Positions 40,247 to 51,108 of a DNA stretch of 63,506 nucleotides are shown here, piece after piece. A program made the translations under genes and the position numbers. Position 1 is the stretch's first letter. Each line of letters begins with the position of its first letter. Under the pieces are notes generated by a model that worked only from the letters and a program-made list of their open reading frames with translations, did no database searches and was not told the origin of the DNA. Origin of the DNA: Chryseomicrobium aureum (lineage in GTDB: Bacteria > Bacillota > Bacilli > Bacillales_A > Planococcaceae); NCBI RefSeq assembly GCF_016909155.1, contig NZ_JAFBFG010000016.1:1-63506 (forward strand), given 5' to 3'.

Positions 40247-40893
40247 TTGTCTTCGCCATCCACAATCGTAAGAAGTTCATCCATACTATGTAGTGTAAAT
40301 TTCGGCTCAAACGCAAGTAAATAATCCAATCCCTTGATAGACCAAGCAACAGCCACTGAATCTACACCAGCTGCTCGCCCCGCCATAATATCATGGAAGT
40401 TATCCCCTACCATCAGTGCTACTTCAGGAGCTACATTCAGCTTTGACAGTGCCAATTGTACAGGTTCTGGATCTGGCTTTGCATTCTTTACGTCATCTAA
40501 GCCTATAACGGCAGAGAAATACTCACGGATAGCCATTAGATTCAAAGCGCGTTCGATCATTTCGTTTCTTTTCGTCGAAACAATCGCTAACTGGATGCCT
40601 CTGGCGTGCAGCTCTTTCACTGTATCTACCACTCCAGGAAAAGCCTGCACCATCGAATCGTGGTTCTCTACATTCCATTTCCGGTAAGCGGCAATCAAGT
40701 CGTCCACTTTTGTTGGGTCTACTTGAGTAAAGGTCTCATAAAGAGGCGGTCCTAAGAAAGGAAGGATGGATTCTCTTGAATATTTCCCTGGAAATTTCTC
40801 ATCCAACACAGTTTGGAATGTTTGAATGATCAATTCATTTGTATCAATCAATGTACCATCTAAATCAAATAAAACTGCTTTGTAGTGTGACAT
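40243..40893 (-). CDS. ppaX: Pyrophosphatase PpaX
   Basis: A 216-aa HAD-family phosphatase that hydrolyses pyrophosphate released when HprK/P dephosphorylates HPr-Ser-P. Nucleophile FDLDGTLIDT at about 8-17, then VSTKRN (motif II), and VGDNFHDIMAGRAAG (motif IV). The start at the ATG at 40893 gives exactly the length of the B. subtilis protein; a longer upstream frame runs into the preceding gene. Functionally tied to hprK in the same operon. Confidence 0.95.
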   Translation of the reverse strand: MSHYKAVLFDLDGTLIDTNELIIQTFQTVLDEKFPGKYSRESILPFLGPPLYETFTQVDPTKVDDLIAAYRKWNVENHDSMVQAFPGVVDTVKELHARGIQLAIVSTKRNEMIERALNLMAIREYFSAVIGLDDVKNAKPDPEPVQLALSKLNVAPEVALMVGDNFHDIMAGRAAGVDSVAVAWSIKGLDYLLAFEPKFTLHSMDELLTIVDGEDK

Positions 40894-40895
40894 AG

Positions 40896-41837
40896 CTACT
40901 GCGTCACCTCTTTCTGTTGAGTGCGTTCTGCTCTCCTCCAGACATACGCGACAGCGATTGTTAAGACGAATGCTGTAATTAAACGTATTAATAGGAGTGG
41001 CAGAATAGGAATTCCTAAAGGTATAAAGATGAGTGTATCTTCTACAATGGCGTGACACGCAACTAGGAAGATAAATACGAGTGTTGCGTCTTTTTTGCTG
41101 ACCCCGTCTTCTTGCACGGCTTGAATCATAACGCCTGCACCATAAGCAAGCCCGATCACTAGACCCGCTACGAGCGTAGAGGATGCATTTGGTTGTACAC
41201 CTAAAACGCGTGTGAGCGGTCCCATGCGGTCACTAAGTTTTTGCATATAGCCTTTCTCGCGTAAAAACTGAATGACAATCATGAGTGGAATAACGATGAG
41301 TGCTAATTGGAACACACCGATCGCCGCTTTTTGTAAAGCAAGGAGCACGATTTCTCCCCATCCTTCTGGAACGGCAGTTTTTGCTTGAATGACCCCATAT
41401 TGAGCCGTCTCACTTCCACCTTTCCATAGCCAATTAATCAATACAGCGGAAATGATGGCAAGCCCGAAACGGACAACTAAGACGACCCAAAGTTTGACAC
41501 CGACTCGCAGTGCCACACCCGTCTCAATGAAGATGTTATGGGAAAAAGATAGCATAACGGCTAATATAAATACTTCTTTAACCGTCAGCTCTAAAGATAA
41601 GATCCCTGCGATTCCTGCATACAAATTCAATGCATTCCCCAGAACAAGTGGGATGGCTGCTTCACCAGGTAAACCAATCAGACGCATGAAAGGCGCAATC
41701 AATTCTGTTACCCAAGGAAGTACCGGGGTGAACTGCAAGATAGTTAAAATAAACGTGATGGGAAAGATGATTTTCCCGAGTGTCCAAGCTGTCTTCAGTC
41801 CTGCTTGCGCACCGCGTTTCCAAATCCCCACGAGCAT
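40896..41837 (-). CDS. Nucleoside-recognition (Gate) membrane protein, YvoD-like
   Basis: A 313-aa integral membrane protein with about 8 hydrophobic helices and two Gate-like halves (PLVLGNALNLYAGIAG around 62-77 and LVAGLVIGLAYGAGVMIQAV around 215-235). The family is often called nucleoside recognition domain, though its cargo is unproven. It sits between lgt and ppaX as in B. subtilis. The start ATG lies behind AGAAAGAAGG, 11 bases after lgt. Confidence 0.88.
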   Translation of the reverse strand: MLVGIWKRGAQAGLKTAWTLGKIIFPITFILTILQFTPVLPWVTELIAPFMRLIGLPGEAAIPLVLGNALNLYAGIAGILSLELTVKEVFILAVMLSFSHNIFIETGVALRVGVKLWVVLVVRFGLAIISAVLINWLWKGGSETAQYGVIQAKTAVPEGWGEIVLLALQKAAIGVFQLALIVIPLMIVIQFLREKGYMQKLSDRMGPLTRVLGVQPNASSTLVAGLVIGLAYGAGVMIQAVQEDGVSKKDATLVFIFLVACHAIVEDTLIFIPLGIPILPLLLIRLITAFVLTIAVAYVWRRAERTQQKEVTQ

Positions 41838-41848
41838 GGCCTTCTTTC

Positions 41849-42661
41849 TTAATCTTGATAGCGTACTTTCACTTTTAACACAAAACGACGATATACAAAT
41901 ACAATGATTGCGACAACAATCGTTACAAGGGAAACGACCTGTGCCGTTCTCAAATCTCCCACTAAATAAAGACTATCTGTACGAAGCCCTTCAATAAAGA
42001 AGCGACCAACAGAGTACCATGTTAAGTAGAACAAGAACATTTCACCGCGCAACAGATTCACTTTGCGAAGGACGATCAAAATGACGACCCCCGTCAAGTT
42101 CCAGATAGATTCATACAAAAATGTCGGATGATAATACGTTCCACGAATGTTCATCTGTTCGATGATCCAGTTCGGAATGTATAAACTTTCTAAGAAACTG
42201 CGCGTCACTTCACCACCATGCGCTTCTTGATTGATGAAGTTGCCCCAGCGCCCAACCGTTTGCCCAATTAAAATACTTGGTGCGACAATGTCGGTTACTT
42301 TCAGGAACGAATCTTTCCGCTTTCTTGTGAAGAAGTACGCTGTTAAGAACGATGCAATCAACGCACCGTGAATCGCGATTCCACCTTCCCAAATTTTAAA
42401 AGCGTCCAGTGGATTGTCTGCGTAGTTTTCCCACTTGAAAATAACGTAGTAAATACGTGCTCCGATGATTGCGAGTGGAATTGCCCACAGCAATAGATCA
42501 GTTAAATATTCTTGATGGAAGCCACGCTTGACCATCTCTTTTTGCGCTACTAAAAATGCAACGACGATTCCGAGCGCAATAATAACGCCATACCAACGAA
42601 TTGACAACGGTCCGAGTTGAAACGCAACTGGATCGATGGCAAGTAAAACACTATCCCACAT
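41849..42661 (-). CDS. lgt: Prolipoprotein diacylglyceryl transferase
   Basis: A 270-aa membrane enzyme that moves diacylglycerol from phosphatidylglycerol to the lipobox Cys of prelipoproteins. Seven hydrophobic helices; the Lgt signature GRWGNFINQEAHG lies near 142-154, and the essential HGALIASF with its His near 100-103. Normal length. Starts with ATG, 16 bases after hprK. Confidence 0.97.
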   Translation of the reverse strand: MWDSVLLAIDPVAFQLGPLSIRWYGVIIALGIVVAFLVAQKEMVKRGFHQEYLTDLLLWAIPLAIIGARIYYVIFKWENYADNPLDAFKIWEGGIAIHGALIASFLTAYFFTRKRKDSFLKVTDIVAPSILIGQTVGRWGNFINQEAHGGEVTRSFLESLYIPNWIIEQMNIRGTYYHPTFLYESIWNLTGVVILIVLRKVNLLRGEMFLFYLTWYSVGRFFIEGLRTDSLYLVGDLRTAQVVSLVTIVVAIIVFVYRRFVLKVKVRYQD

Positions 42662-42677
42662 GCAAAGTTCCTGCTTT

Positions 42678-43598
42678 CTATTTAGAATTGATGACGGAAT
42701 CTAAGCGGTTTGCAAAATCTTCTGCCGCGTTCATCCCCATTTTTTTCAATCGGTGGTTCATGGCGGCCACTTCAATAATAACCGCTAAGTTTCGACCTGG
42801 TCGGACAGGAACCGTCAATTTCGTAATTTCCGAACCAATGATTGGCATTTTTTCTTCTTCTATCCCGAGACGATCATAATTTTTTGCCCCATCCCATAGT
42901 TCCAGTTCAATAACGAGAGTGACTCGCTTTTGACTACGGACTGCCGAAGCCCCGAACAAGGTCATAATGTCGATGATACCGAGTCCGCGAATTTCTAGCA
43001 AATGTTCAATCAATTTAGGCGCTGATCCAATCAGTACGCCCTCGCCTTCTTGACGAATCTCCACACAATCATCTGCCACCAGTCGGTGACCACGTTTGAC
43101 AAGTTCTAGAGCCGTTTCACTTTTCCCGACGCCAGATTTCCCGATAATGAGAACACCAACACCGTGGATGTCGACCAACACGCCATGAACGGCCGTCATC
43201 GGTGCAAGTTCCCGTTCTAAAAAGTTTGTCAGCTGACTATAAAAGCGCGTCGTCGGAATATGCGTTTTAAATACTGGCACTGATTTTTCATTAGAAGCTG
43301 CAAGAAGTTCTTCTGGCACTTTATGATTGTGCGCCACGATAATGGCAGGTGTATCTGCAGCACAGAGCTTCAGCATACGCTGCTGTTTTTCATTTGGCTC
43401 GAGTAGTTCAAAAAATGAGAGCTCGGTCTTTCCTAATAGTTGGACGCGGGAAGACGGATAATGTGTAAAATAGCCCGCCATCTCAAGTCCTGGCCGTGAG
43501 ATATCAATAATCGAAATGTGTCGTCCAATTCCTTCTTCCCCACTAACGAGTGTAAGCGGAAATTGTTCGAGCAAATCTTTTGCGGTGACGTGGGCCAT
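42678..43598 (-). CDS. hprK: HPr kinase/phosphorylase
   Basis: A 306-aa bifunctional enzyme that phosphorylates Ser46 of HPr and Crh in response to fructose bisphosphate and removes it with phosphate. The N-terminal half is the regulatory domain. The C-terminal half has Walker [22 protein letters not shown], the HprK signature [16 protein letters not shown], and a C-terminal R-rich loop. I use the ATG at 43598 because GGGGGAACC lies just upstream; an 8-residue longer frame also exists. First gene of its operon. Confidence 0.96.
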   Translation of the reverse strand: MAHVTAKDLLEQFPLTLVSGEEGIGRHISIIDISRPGLEMAGYFTHYPSSRVQLLGKTELSFFELLEPNEKQQRMLKLCAADTPAIIVAHNHKVPEELLAASNEKSVPVFKTHIPTTRFYSQLTNFLERELAPMTAVHGVLVDIHGVGVLIIGKSGVGKSETALELVKRGHRLVADDCVEIRQEGEGVLIGSAPKLIEHLLEIRGLGIIDIMTLFGASAVRSQKRVTLVIELELWDGAKNYDRLGIEEEKMPIIGSEITKLTVPVRPGRNLAVIIEVAAMNHRLKKMGMNAAEDFANRLDSVINSK

Positions 43599-43708
43599 AT
43601 GGTTCCCCCTTTTCAAAAACATATCTCTTATTGTAGCACGACTTCTCGAGGGAGTTGTATCCTTCCGCCCTCCTTTTCTCTATTTATTCTGAAAAGGAGG
43701 AGAAGTCA

Positions 43709-44245
43709 ATGTGTATAGTTTTGGACCCAGGTCATGGCCCTTTCACTGCTGGTAAGCGTTCACCGGATGGTAGATTGCGGGAGTATCATGTCAATGCAGC
43801 GATTGCAAAATTTGTTCAGCAAGAATTAGAGGGAATTGTGACATGTCACTTCACCACGAACGGAGATAGGGACGTCCCTTTATGGGAAAGGTCTCAGTTT
43901 GCCAATCAGTTAAAAGCCAGTTTATTTGTGTCAATTCATGCAAATGCGTATGGGTCGACCTGGAACGCTGTTTCTGGAATTGAAACCTACATTGCCCCAC
44001 GAGCGAGCAAGAAATCTCATCTTGTCGCTAAGGCTGTGCAGGCTCAGTTAGTGAAGAAGACGGGACGCTTGGATCGAGGTGTAAAAACAGGGAATTTCCA
44101 TGTACTAACACGCACTACTATGCCAGCTATCTTGGTAGAGGTGGGTTTTATGACAAATCGAGTGGAGTGTGAGTTGTTGTTGTCGGAGGAGTACCAGCGG
44201 AAGTGTGCGAAAGGGATTGCTGCAGGGATTCGAAGTGTACTTTAG
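43709..44245 (+). CDS. N-acetylmuramoyl-L-alanine amidase (Amidase_3), no signal peptide
   Basis: A 178-aa zinc amidase that cuts the bond between MurNAc and the stem peptide. DPGHG at 6-10 gives the first zinc His, a Glu in LREYHVN probably the second ligand, SIHANA the third, and VEVGFMTN the catalytic Glu. It starts with ATG behind AAAGGAGGAGA. There is no secretion signal and no cell-wall-binding domain, as in mother-cell or prophage lytic amidases such as CwlC-type enzymes. It is a lone plus-strand gene between minus-strand operons, followed by two hairpins. Confidence 0.88.
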   Translation: MCIVLDPGHGPFTAGKRSPDGRLREYHVNAAIAKFVQQELEGIVTCHFTTNGDRDVPLWERSQFANQLKASLFVSIHANAYGSTWNAVSGIETYIAPRASKKSHLVAKAVQAQLVKKTGRLDRGVKTGNFHVLTRTTMPAILVEVGFMTNRVECELLLSEEYQRKCAKGIAAGIRSVL

Positions 44246-44253
44246 AAGAAAGG

Positions 44254-44300
44254 GGTGACAGGCACCATTTGGGAACTGATGGTAAATGGTGCCTGTCACC
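44254..44300 (+). repeat. GTGACAGGCACC inverted-repeat hairpin
   Basis: GGTGACAGGCACCATTT and AAATGGTGCCTGTCACC form a perfect 17-bp inverted repeat directly after the amidase stop. It belongs to the same unit family as 26882-27270 and 54791-54837. Confidence 0.8.
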
Positions 44301-44320
44301 CCCATGTAGCATCCACAAAA

Positions 44321-44349
44321 AAAAGCCTTGCCGCGATGGCAAGGCTTTT
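44321..44349. terminator. Bidirectional terminator between amidase and yvlB-like gene
   Basis: AAAAGCCTTGCC-GCGAT-GGCAAGGCTTTT is a 12-bp perfect stem with A and T tracts on both sides, suiting the convergent genes. Confidence 0.85.
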
Positions 44350-44357
44350 CCTATGAA

Positions 44358-45569
44358 TTAGCGATTCTCTGGGTCATGCGTATTTGATGAATCGAATGCA
44401 TCATTTAACGCTTCCGTTGTCGATGTATCTTCTGTAGAAGTCGTCGCTGCAGGAGCGGTTGCATGTGATTCTTCTGTTGTTGTATAGCGAACAACAACAG
44501 TACCTGTCTTCGCTTCCCCTGATACGTAGAGAGGTGCTTGATCGTCATCTGTTGCTTTTGTGAACGAAACTTTCTTCATCATAAATTGTTCCGAATGATT
44601 CGTCTGCGTCACATCTGCAAGTTGGACATCTAGCTGCCCTAGTTGTGTAGAGGCTTCACCTTTAAGTGGTAAGTGACGTGGAACGTATAATTCCACATTA
44701 CCGGCTAACGCGGAACCTTCTAATTTACGCGGTGACTGATGCTTAGTCGTCAATACAAGATTTCCGTTGACGCTCGTCGCTTCAAGGTCACGAATTTTTC
44801 CTTCTACGTAAATACGGCCGTTCACTGCTTCTACTTCTACTGCTTCCCCGTTTACATCCTTCAATTGAACAGCACCATTGACAGTTTCAATGTCCACTTC
44901 CTCAATTTCCATGTGGTGGAGCGAAACTTTGCCGTTTGTCGTCTTCACTTTAATATGTTTCGCATCAAACGATCCAGCCGTTAAATCGCCGTTGAATAAA
45001 CGAACGGTTAATTGCTCGTAGTGATGTTTCGGGACTTTCAAGGTAAGGTGAGCAGCAATCGTCTTCATATCGCTAAATACACGTAAGCGCCCATCTTCTT
45101 CTTTAAATACAAAGTCGGAGTGTAATTTTTGACGTAACTCTTCTTCCGGCATAGAACGGTATGACTTTACTGTCACATCTCCTGTAACATGCGCTTCGTC
45201 TGTCGGATAAATTTCCACTTTCCCATTTGCGATGTCTACTGTAATCGAACGAAGTGATTCCGGGTGAAGCGTATAAGAATCTTTAATCGTCACAGCGTCT
45301 CCAAATGGATTGTCGAAATCAAATTGCCGAAGCTTTTCGACCGTCCCTTGCATCATCTGCATGACACGCTCACCTACTACAGTAAAATCACGCTTTGCAT
45401 CTTCAATGAAATCACGGTTACGATTCGTCGTTTCTTTTGTGTCTTGTTTGAAGCTCGTATGTGTCTGTTCTTGTTGTTTCGATAAAGCATCCAGCAGTCC
45501 CATTGCCTCTTGTGCAGTAATTTGTCCGTTTTCTAGCATATCCAATATACGTTTACGTTCATCTTGCAT
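44358..45569 (-). CDS. DUF4097 family protein (YvlB-like)
   Basis: A 403-aa protein. Residues 1-40 are an N-terminal helical SHOCT-like segment (ERKRILDMLENGQITAQEAMGLLDAL). Residues 100-360 form the DUF4097 beta-helix with repeating strands (IEEVDIETVNGAVQLKDVNGEAVEVEAVNGRIYVEG pattern: VNG-type turns repeat every about 18-20 residues). The C terminus is low-complexity Ser/Thr/Ala. B. subtilis yvlB, in the same place near uvrA, belongs to a cell-envelope stress set. No signal peptide. Function unknown. Confidence 0.87.
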   Translation of the reverse strand: MQDERKRILDMLENGQITAQEAMGLLDALSKQQEQTHTSFKQDTKETTNRNRDFIEDAKRDFTVVGERVMQMMQGTVEKLRQFDFDNPFGDAVTIKDSYTLHPESLRSITVDIANGKVEIYPTDEAHVTGDVTVKSYRSMPEEELRQKLHSDFVFKEEDGRLRVFSDMKTIAAHLTLKVPKHHYEQLTVRLFNGDLTAGSFDAKHIKVKTTNGKVSLHHMEIEEVDIETVNGAVQLKDVNGEAVEVEAVNGRIYVEGKIRDLEATSVNGNLVLTTKHQSPRKLEGSALAGNVELYVPRHLPLKGEASTQLGQLDVQLADVTQTNHSEQFMMKKVSFTKATDDDQAPLYVSGEAKTGTVVVRYTTTEESHATAPAATTSTEDTSTTEALNDAFDSSNTHDPENR

Positions 45570-45654
45570 GGTGTGGCCTCCTCTTTCTACTGGTATTCTT
45601 TCTTCCTACAGTATCTCATACGTCTGGCAAACAAAAAAGTTTCATCCCTTGGCT

Positions 45655-48525
45655 TTATTTAGCTTTTGTAGCTGTCTTCACAGAAGCTTCCATACGCGCT
45701 TTGTCACGCTCAAGCACCGGCTTTAAATAACGGCCTGTATACGATTCAGGAACTTCACATATTTCTTCAGGGGTTCCAGTAGCTACAAGAGTACCACCTT
45801 TGTCTCCGCCTTCTGGACCGAGATCGATCATGTAATCTGCCGTCTTGATAACATCCAAATTATGCTCGATAACCAACACAGTTTCCCCGTTGTCTACGAG
45901 ACGTTGCAATACGACAAGTAAACGAGCGATATCATCTACATGTAGTCCAGTTGTTGGTTCATCCAAAATATAGAAGCTTTTTCCTGTAGAGCGTTTATGC
46001 AATTCACTTGCAAGTTTCACACGTTGCGCTTCCCCACCAGAAAGTGTTGTTGCTGGCTGACCCAATGTCATATAGCCAAGTCCGACATCGACAATCGTTT
46101 GGAGTTTACGATGGATCTTCGGATGATTTTCAAAGAATAGAACCGCATCTTCAATTGTCATCTCTAAAATATCTGAGATGTTTTTCCCTTTGTATTTCAC
46201 TTCCAAAGTCTCACGGTTGTAACGTTTTCCATGACATACTTCACACGGCACATAGACGTCTGGTAAGAAGTGCATCTCAATTTTTAAAATCCCGTCTCCG
46301 CGGCAGGCTTCACAGCGACCGCCTTTCACGTTGAAACTGAAGCGCCCTTTTTTATAGCCGCGCACTTTCGCTTCATTCGTCGCAGCAAACACATCCCGAA
46401 TATCATCAAACACGCCTGTGTACGTTGCCGGATTGGAACGAGGCGTTCTCCCAATCGGAGACTGATCAATATCTATGATTTTTTCAAGTTGTTCGATTCC
46501 AGTGACTCCTTTACTCGCACCCGGTTTTGTTTTTGCACGATTAATTTTTTGTGCGAGTGATTTATAAAGGATTTCATTGATCAATGTACTCTTTCCAGAC
46601 CCGGAAACGCCTGTGACTGCTGTGAATAAACCAAGTGGAATGTCGACAGAGACACCTTTCAAATTGTTTTCCGTTGCTTCATGAATCGTTAATTTCCGAC
46701 CATCTGATTCTCGGCGTTCCACTGGCACGGGGATGAACTTCTTACCACTCAAATAGTGGCCCGTGAGTGATTTTTTACTCTTCATCACTTGTTTAGGAGT
46801 TCCAGCAGCAACAATCTCTCCGCCGTGCACACCAGCTCCTGGACCTATATCAATGAGATAATCCGCCGCCATCATTGTATCTTCATCATGTTCAACGACA
46901 ATTAATGTGTTCCCGATATCTCGCATGCTTTGAAGCGTCCCGATGAGTCGGTCATTATCGCGTTGGTGAAGGCCGATTGATGGCTCATCTAAAATGTATA
47001 GAACTCCGGTTAAACGCGAACCGATCTGTGTCGCCAAACGAATACGTTGCGCTTCTCCACCAGAAAGGGTTCCAGCAGCGCGGTTAAGCGTTAAATAATC
47101 CAGTCCCACATTGATTAAGAAACCTAGACGCTCTTCGATCTCCCGTAAAATAAGGCGGGCGATCTGCATATCTTTTTCAGAAAGGTTCAAACCGTTGAAA
47201 AACGCTTGTGCTTCTTCAATCGAATACTCACTGACTTCCCCGATATGCAAGCTCTCCACTTTTACTGCTCGCGACTCTTCCTTTAAGCGGTACCCACTAC
47301 ATGTCGGACATGCATGTTCTGCCATATATTTTTCCATTTGCTCACGAATATAGTCGGACGATGTATCTTTGTAGCGGCGTTCAACATTTGCAAGTACTCC
47401 TTCAAAGTAAATCATGTTATCGCGCACTTGCCCGAATTCATTTACGTAGCGGAAGCGAATCTTCTCTTTCCCGGAACCGTTCATGATTTTATCCCACTGG
47501 TCTTTAGGCAAATCTTTAACCTGCTTTTTCATGGAAATTTTATAGTGTTTCGCCACAGCTTCTAATAATTTTGGATAGTAGTTCGAACTCGTCGGCTGCC
47601 AGGCAACAATTGCCCCATCCGCTAATGATAAGGACATATCTGGAACAACTAGTTCTGGATCTACTTCTAATTTCATCCCCAACCCATCACAGTCTGGACA
47701 GGCTCCAAATGGACTGTTAAACGAGAACATACGCGGCTCTAATTCACCGATTGAAAATCCACAGTACGGGCATGCGTGATGCTCAGAAAACAATAACTCC
47801 TCTTCTCCGATGACATCGATAATGACATTCCCTTCTGCCAAACGTAGTGCCGCTTCTAATGAATCACTTAGTCGAGGTTCCACACCTTCTTTGATAACGA
47901 TACGGTCGATCACGACAGAAATTGTGTGCTTTTTATTTTTGTCTAACTCTATATTGTCATCTAGATCAACTAAGTCTTCATTGATACGTACTCGGACATA
48001 CCCCTGTTTTCGCAAGTCTTCAAACAATTTCACATGTGTCCCTTTACGTCCGGAAACAACAGGAGCTAGCACTTGAAGCTTCGTTCGTTCTGGATATTCC
48101 ATAATGCGGTCCACCATCTGTTCGATTGTTTGAGAGGTAATTTCGATTCCGTGATTTGGACAGATCGGTTTTCCTACTCGTGCATACAATAGGCGTAGAT
48201 AATCATTGATTTCTGTTACCGTCCCTACTGTAGAGCGAGGATTACGACTCGTAGTTTTTTGATCGATTGAAATCGCGGGAGAAAGACCCTCAATCGTATC
48301 GACGTCCGGCTTATCCATCTGGCCTAAAAATTGACGCGCATAAGCAGACAGGGACTCTACATAGCGTCTCTGTCCTTCTGCATAAATCGTATCAAATGCG
48401 AGAGAAGATTTACCGGAACCCGACAATCCGGTCATCACGACCAGTTTGTCACGAGGAATGGTCAAACTCACATTTTTTAAGTTATGGGCACGTGCCCCTT
48501 CTATTCGAATCTCTTGGTGCTTCAT
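45655..48525 (-). CDS. uvrA: Excinuclease ABC subunit A
   Basis: A 956-aa damage-recognition ATPase of nucleotide excision repair. Two ABC modules: [10 protein letters not shown] (about 34-43) and [10 protein letters not shown] (about 640) Walker A motifs, each paired with a LSGGEAQR signature (about 490 and 830). Zinc modules CPYC...CPDC and CEAC...CEVC are intact, as are the ILDEPS/TTGLH Walker B regions. It starts right after the uvrB stop (TAAATG), so they are co-transcribed from the LexA-controlled promoter. Confidence 0.98.
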   Translation of the reverse strand: MKHQEIRIEGARAHNLKNVSLTIPRDKLVVMTGLSGSGKSSLAFDTIYAEGQRRYVESLSAYARQFLGQMDKPDVDTIEGLSPAISIDQKTTSRNPRSTVGTVTEINDYLRLLYARVGKPICPNHGIEITSQTIEQMVDRIMEYPERTKLQVLAPVVSGRKGTHVKLFEDLRKQGYVRVRINEDLVDLDDNIELDKNKKHTISVVIDRIVIKEGVEPRLSDSLEAALRLAEGNVIIDVIGEEELLFSEHHACPYCGFSIGELEPRMFSFNSPFGACPDCDGLGMKLEVDPELVVPDMSLSLADGAIVAWQPTSSNYYPKLLEAVAKHYKISMKKQVKDLPKDQWDKIMNGSGKEKIRFRYVNEFGQVRDNMIYFEGVLANVERRYKDTSSDYIREQMEKYMAEHACPTCSGYRLKEESRAVKVESLHIGEVSEYSIEEAQAFFNGLNLSEKDMQIARLILREIEERLGFLINVGLDYLTLNRAAGTLSGGEAQRIRLATQIGSRLTGVLYILDEPSIGLHQRDNDRLIGTLQSMRDIGNTLIVVEHDEDTMMAADYLIDIGPGAGVHGGEIVAAGTPKQVMKSKKSLTGHYLSGKKFIPVPVERRESDGRKLTIHEATENNLKGVSVDIPLGLFTAVTGVSGSGKSTLINEILYKSLAQKINRAKTKPGASKGVTGIEQLEKIIDIDQSPIGRTPRSNPATYTGVFDDIRDVFAATNEAKVRGYKKGRFSFNVKGGRCEACRGDGILKIEMHFLPDVYVPCEVCHGKRYNRETLEVKYKGKNISDILEMTIEDAVLFFENHPKIHRKLQTIVDVGLGYMTLGQPATTLSGGEAQRVKLASELHKRSTGKSFYILDEPTTGLHVDDIARLLVVLQRLVDNGETVLVIEHNLDVIKTADYMIDLGPEGGDKGGTLVATGTPEEICEVPESYTGRYLKPVLERDKARMEASVKTATKAK

Positions 48526-50520
48526 TTAGCTTCCTCCCTCTAACTTTAATTCGAGAAGTGCATCCCGAAGCTCTGCTGCTCGCTCAAAGTTAAGTGCGCG
48601 TGCAGCATCTTTCATTTCTTTTTCAATGCTCATGATGAGCGTCTCGCGTTCTTCTTTCGTCAACTTCTTACCAGAAACAAGTTGTTGTGCGTAGCTTTCC
48701 ACTTCTTCCGTCTCTTGCGTCGCACGAATTACTTCACGCACTTTTTTCGCAATCGTCGTTGGTGTGATGCCATGCTTTTCGTTGTACGCCATCTGAATCT
48801 CACGACGACGTTTGGTCTCATCGATGGCTTTTTGCATGGAATCTGTGATTTTGTCGGCATACATAATCACTTCACCATTCGAGTTACGAGCTGCACGCCC
48901 GATCGTCTGAATGAGTGAACGTTCCGAGCGCAGGAAGCCTTCTTTATCTGCATCAAGAATCGCTACTAACGAAACTTCTGGAATATCTAGACCTTCTCGT
49001 AACAAGTTGATTCCAATCAACACGTCATATGTTCCCAGTCGAAGCTCGCGAATGATTTCTATCCGCTCTAGCGTCTTGATTTCAGAGTGAAGGTATTGCA
49101 CTTTAATTTGCAGCTCTTTTAAATAATCCGCAAGATCTTCTGACATCTTCTTCGTCAATGTTGTAATCAACACACGTTCGTTTCGTTCTGCTCGCACATT
49201 GATTTCATGAATCAAATCATCAATCTGTCCGGTGATCGGACGGATATGAATGACAGGATCAAGTAAACCAGTCGGACGAATAATTTGTTCAACCATTTCT
49301 GGTGTATGGTCAAGTTCATACGGGCCTGGTGTGGCCGACACATAAATTGCTTGATGAATGCGTTCTTCATACTCCTCAAACTTTAACGGACGGTTGTCGA
49401 GTGCGGAAGGTAATCGGAAACCGTGTTCGACTAACACAGATTTACGCGCTTGGTCACCGTTGTACATGCCGCGCACTTGTGGCAAGGACACGTGACTTTC
49501 ATCGACAATAAGTAAGAAGTCATCTGGAAAATAATCGAGCAATGTATACGGAGTGGCACCCGGTTCACGCAATGTCAAATGACGAGAGTAGTTTTCAATA
49601 CCCGAGCAGAAGCCCATTTCACGCATCATCTCTAAATCATAGTTCGTGCGTTGTTCTAGGCGTTGCGCTTCTAGTAATTTATCTTCAGCACGTAATTTCT
49701 TCAGTTGTTCTTCAAGTTCGCGCTCAATATTTTCAATAGCAATCTTCATTTTCTCTTCACGCGTAACGAAGTGGGATGCTGGGAAAATAGCCACGTGATC
49801 TCGTTCTGCTACAATTTCACCGGTCAATGCGTCTACTTCTCGAATGCGATCAATTTCGTCTCCAAAAAACTCAACACGAATACACTTCTCATCTCGAGAA
49901 GCGGGGAAAATTTCTACCACGTCACCTCGCACACGGAATGTTCCTCGAATAAAATTCACATCGTTGCGCTCGTACTGGACATCTACAAGGCGACGCAGCA
50001 GTTGGTTGCGTTCAATCTCCATACCCGTTCGAAGAGATACAACCATTTCTTTGTATTCTTCCGGATTCCCTAAACCATAAATACACGAAACCGATGCAAT
50101 GATGATGACATCTTTTCGTTCAAAAAGAGAGGATGTAGCAGAGTGGCGAAGTTTATCAATTTCATCGTTTATGCTTGAATCTTTTTCAATATACGTATCG
50201 GTTTGGGGTACATACGCTTCCGGTTGATAGTAGTCATAATAGCTGACGAAGTATTCGACTGCATTGTTTGGAAAGAATTCTTTGAACTCACTATAAAGTT
50301 GACCAGCAAGCGTTTTATTATGTGCCATCACTAAAGTGGGGCGATTAATTTCTTTGATCACGTTAGAGACCGTAAATGTTTTCCCTGTGCCTGTTGCACC
50401 GAGTAATGTCTGATGCCGTTTTCCTTCTTTGACGCCAGCGATCAGTTCTCGGATTGCGGTTATTTGATCTCCTGCTGGTTCATAAGGAGCTTGCAAGTCA
50501 AAAAGGGTCTGTTCCGCCAT
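48526..50520 (-). CDS. uvrB: Excinuclease ABC subunit B
   Basis: A 664-aa helicase-like subunit that checks damage and recruits UvrC. Walker A GATGTGKT at about 41-48, the beta-hairpin [21 protein letters not shown] (in part) near 92-112, DESH near 340, and helicase motifs [13 protein letters not shown] and QTIGRAARN. The C-terminal UVR domain ([18 protein letters not shown]) binds UvrC. ATG start behind GAAGGAAGTG. Normal length. Confidence 0.98.
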   Translation of the reverse strand: MAEQTLFDLQAPYEPAGDQITAIRELIAGVKEGKRHQTLLGATGTGKTFTVSNVIKEINRPTLVMAHNKTLAGQLYSEFKEFFPNNAVEYFVSYYDYYQPEAYVPQTDTYIEKDSSINDEIDKLRHSATSSLFERKDVIIIASVSCIYGLGNPEEYKEMVVSLRTGMEIERNQLLRRLVDVQYERNDVNFIRGTFRVRGDVVEIFPASRDEKCIRVEFFGDEIDRIREVDALTGEIVAERDHVAIFPASHFVTREEKMKIAIENIERELEEQLKKLRAEDKLLEAQRLEQRTNYDLEMMREMGFCSGIENYSRHLTLREPGATPYTLLDYFPDDFLLIVDESHVSLPQVRGMYNGDQARKSVLVEHGFRLPSALDNRPLKFEEYEERIHQAIYVSATPGPYELDHTPEMVEQIIRPTGLLDPVIHIRPITGQIDDLIHEINVRAERNERVLITTLTKKMSEDLADYLKELQIKVQYLHSEIKTLERIEIIRELRLGTYDVLIGINLLREGLDIPEVSLVAILDADKEGFLRSERSLIQTIGRAARNSNGEVIMYADKITDSMQKAIDETKRRREIQMAYNEKHGITPTTIAKKVREVIRATQETEEVESYAQQLVSGKKLTKEERETLIMSIEKEMKDAARALNFERAAELRDALLELKLEGGS

Positions 50521-50599
50521 TTCACTACACTTCCTTCTATATAAAATCTCTCCGTATCTTCGTTTCTCTCATGATACCCTTTTTACAAAGAGTTAAAAA

Positions 50600-50613
50600 C
50601 GAACGTATGTTTT
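50600..50613 (-). promoter_or_regulatory. LexA (DinR) box of uvrBA
   Basis: CGAACGTATGTTTT matches the Bacillus SOS box CGAACRNRYGTTYG at 13 of 14 positions. It overlaps the transcription start region just after the -10, so uvrBA should be SOS induced. Confidence 0.85.
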
Positions 50614-50614
50614 T

Positions 50615-50643
50615 ATAGTAGACTTTCTATAGCGATTTCGCAA
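50615..50643 (-). promoter_or_regulatory. Promoter of uvrBA
   Basis: TTGCGA (50638-50643) and TACTAT (50615-50620) on the minus strand with 17 bases between, followed directly by the LexA box. Confidence 0.7.
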
Positions 50644-50667
50644 TCATTTACTCTTTTTGAAAACACA

Positions 50668-50696
50668 AAAAAACTGCCAAGTCGGCAGTTTTTTCA
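50668..50696 (-). terminator. Terminator of the IDEAL-domain gene
   Basis: AAAAAACTGCCGA-CT-TGGCAGTTTTTTT type hairpin on the minus strand (ACTGCC/GGCAGT), overlapping the gene end. Confidence 0.75.
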
Positions 50697-50930
50697 TTCG
50701 GCTTTATGTAGCTCATTGAGTTGACCCGTATACAGCATAAATTTCTCTTGATCCCCCGCGTCGAGCGCTTCATCGATTAGTAACTCGAGTCTCTCTAGAA
50801 GTTGCTCGCGGTGAATATGGTCTAAGAACATATCCAGATAGATTTCTTGTAGCAGCGCGGCCGATGTATTCTCTGTTCCCGTGTCTGACATAGCTTTTAG
50901 AAAATCTGTGTATGAATAGTACTTGTCCAT
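50694..50930 (-). CDS. Small IDEAL-domain protein
   Basis: About 78 aa, read from the ATG at 50930 behind AAAGAGGTG. The C-terminal half matches the IDEAL domain found in many small Bacillales proteins: LERLELLIDEALDAGDQEKFMLYTGQLNEL (in part). The name derives from its conserved Ile-Asp-Glu-Ala-Leu run, here IDEAL at about residues 53-57. The domain is thought to mediate protein contacts (ComK and YpiB relatives are examples of such short carriers); the role here is unknown. Single gene with its own terminator. Confidence 0.85.
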   Translation of the reverse strand: MDKYYSYTDFLKAMSDTGTENTSAALLQEIYLDMFLDHIHREQLLERLELLIDEALDAGDQEKFMLYTGQLNELHKAE

Positions 50931-51047
50931 AATATTCACCTCTTTTGATTTCTATTATAGCAAGACTTTCTTTTTTTGCAATAACTTTTTAGAAAATTCA
51001 AATTAAACAAACTACATTATTTATTTTAAATAATCAATCAATAGATA

Positions 51048-51075
51048 TTGTCTAATTTCCAATTAACGGTATAAT
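51048..51075 (+). promoter_or_regulatory. Promoter of comK
   Basis: TTGTCT (51048-51053) and TATAAT (51070-51075) 16 bases apart. The 70 bases upstream are very AT rich with A- and T-tracts, where ComK could bind its own promoter; I see no perfect AAAAN5TTTT pair. Confidence 0.65.
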
Positions 51076-51108
51076 AGGAAGTATTCTAATGCGAAGGGGC
51101 TATACTAT

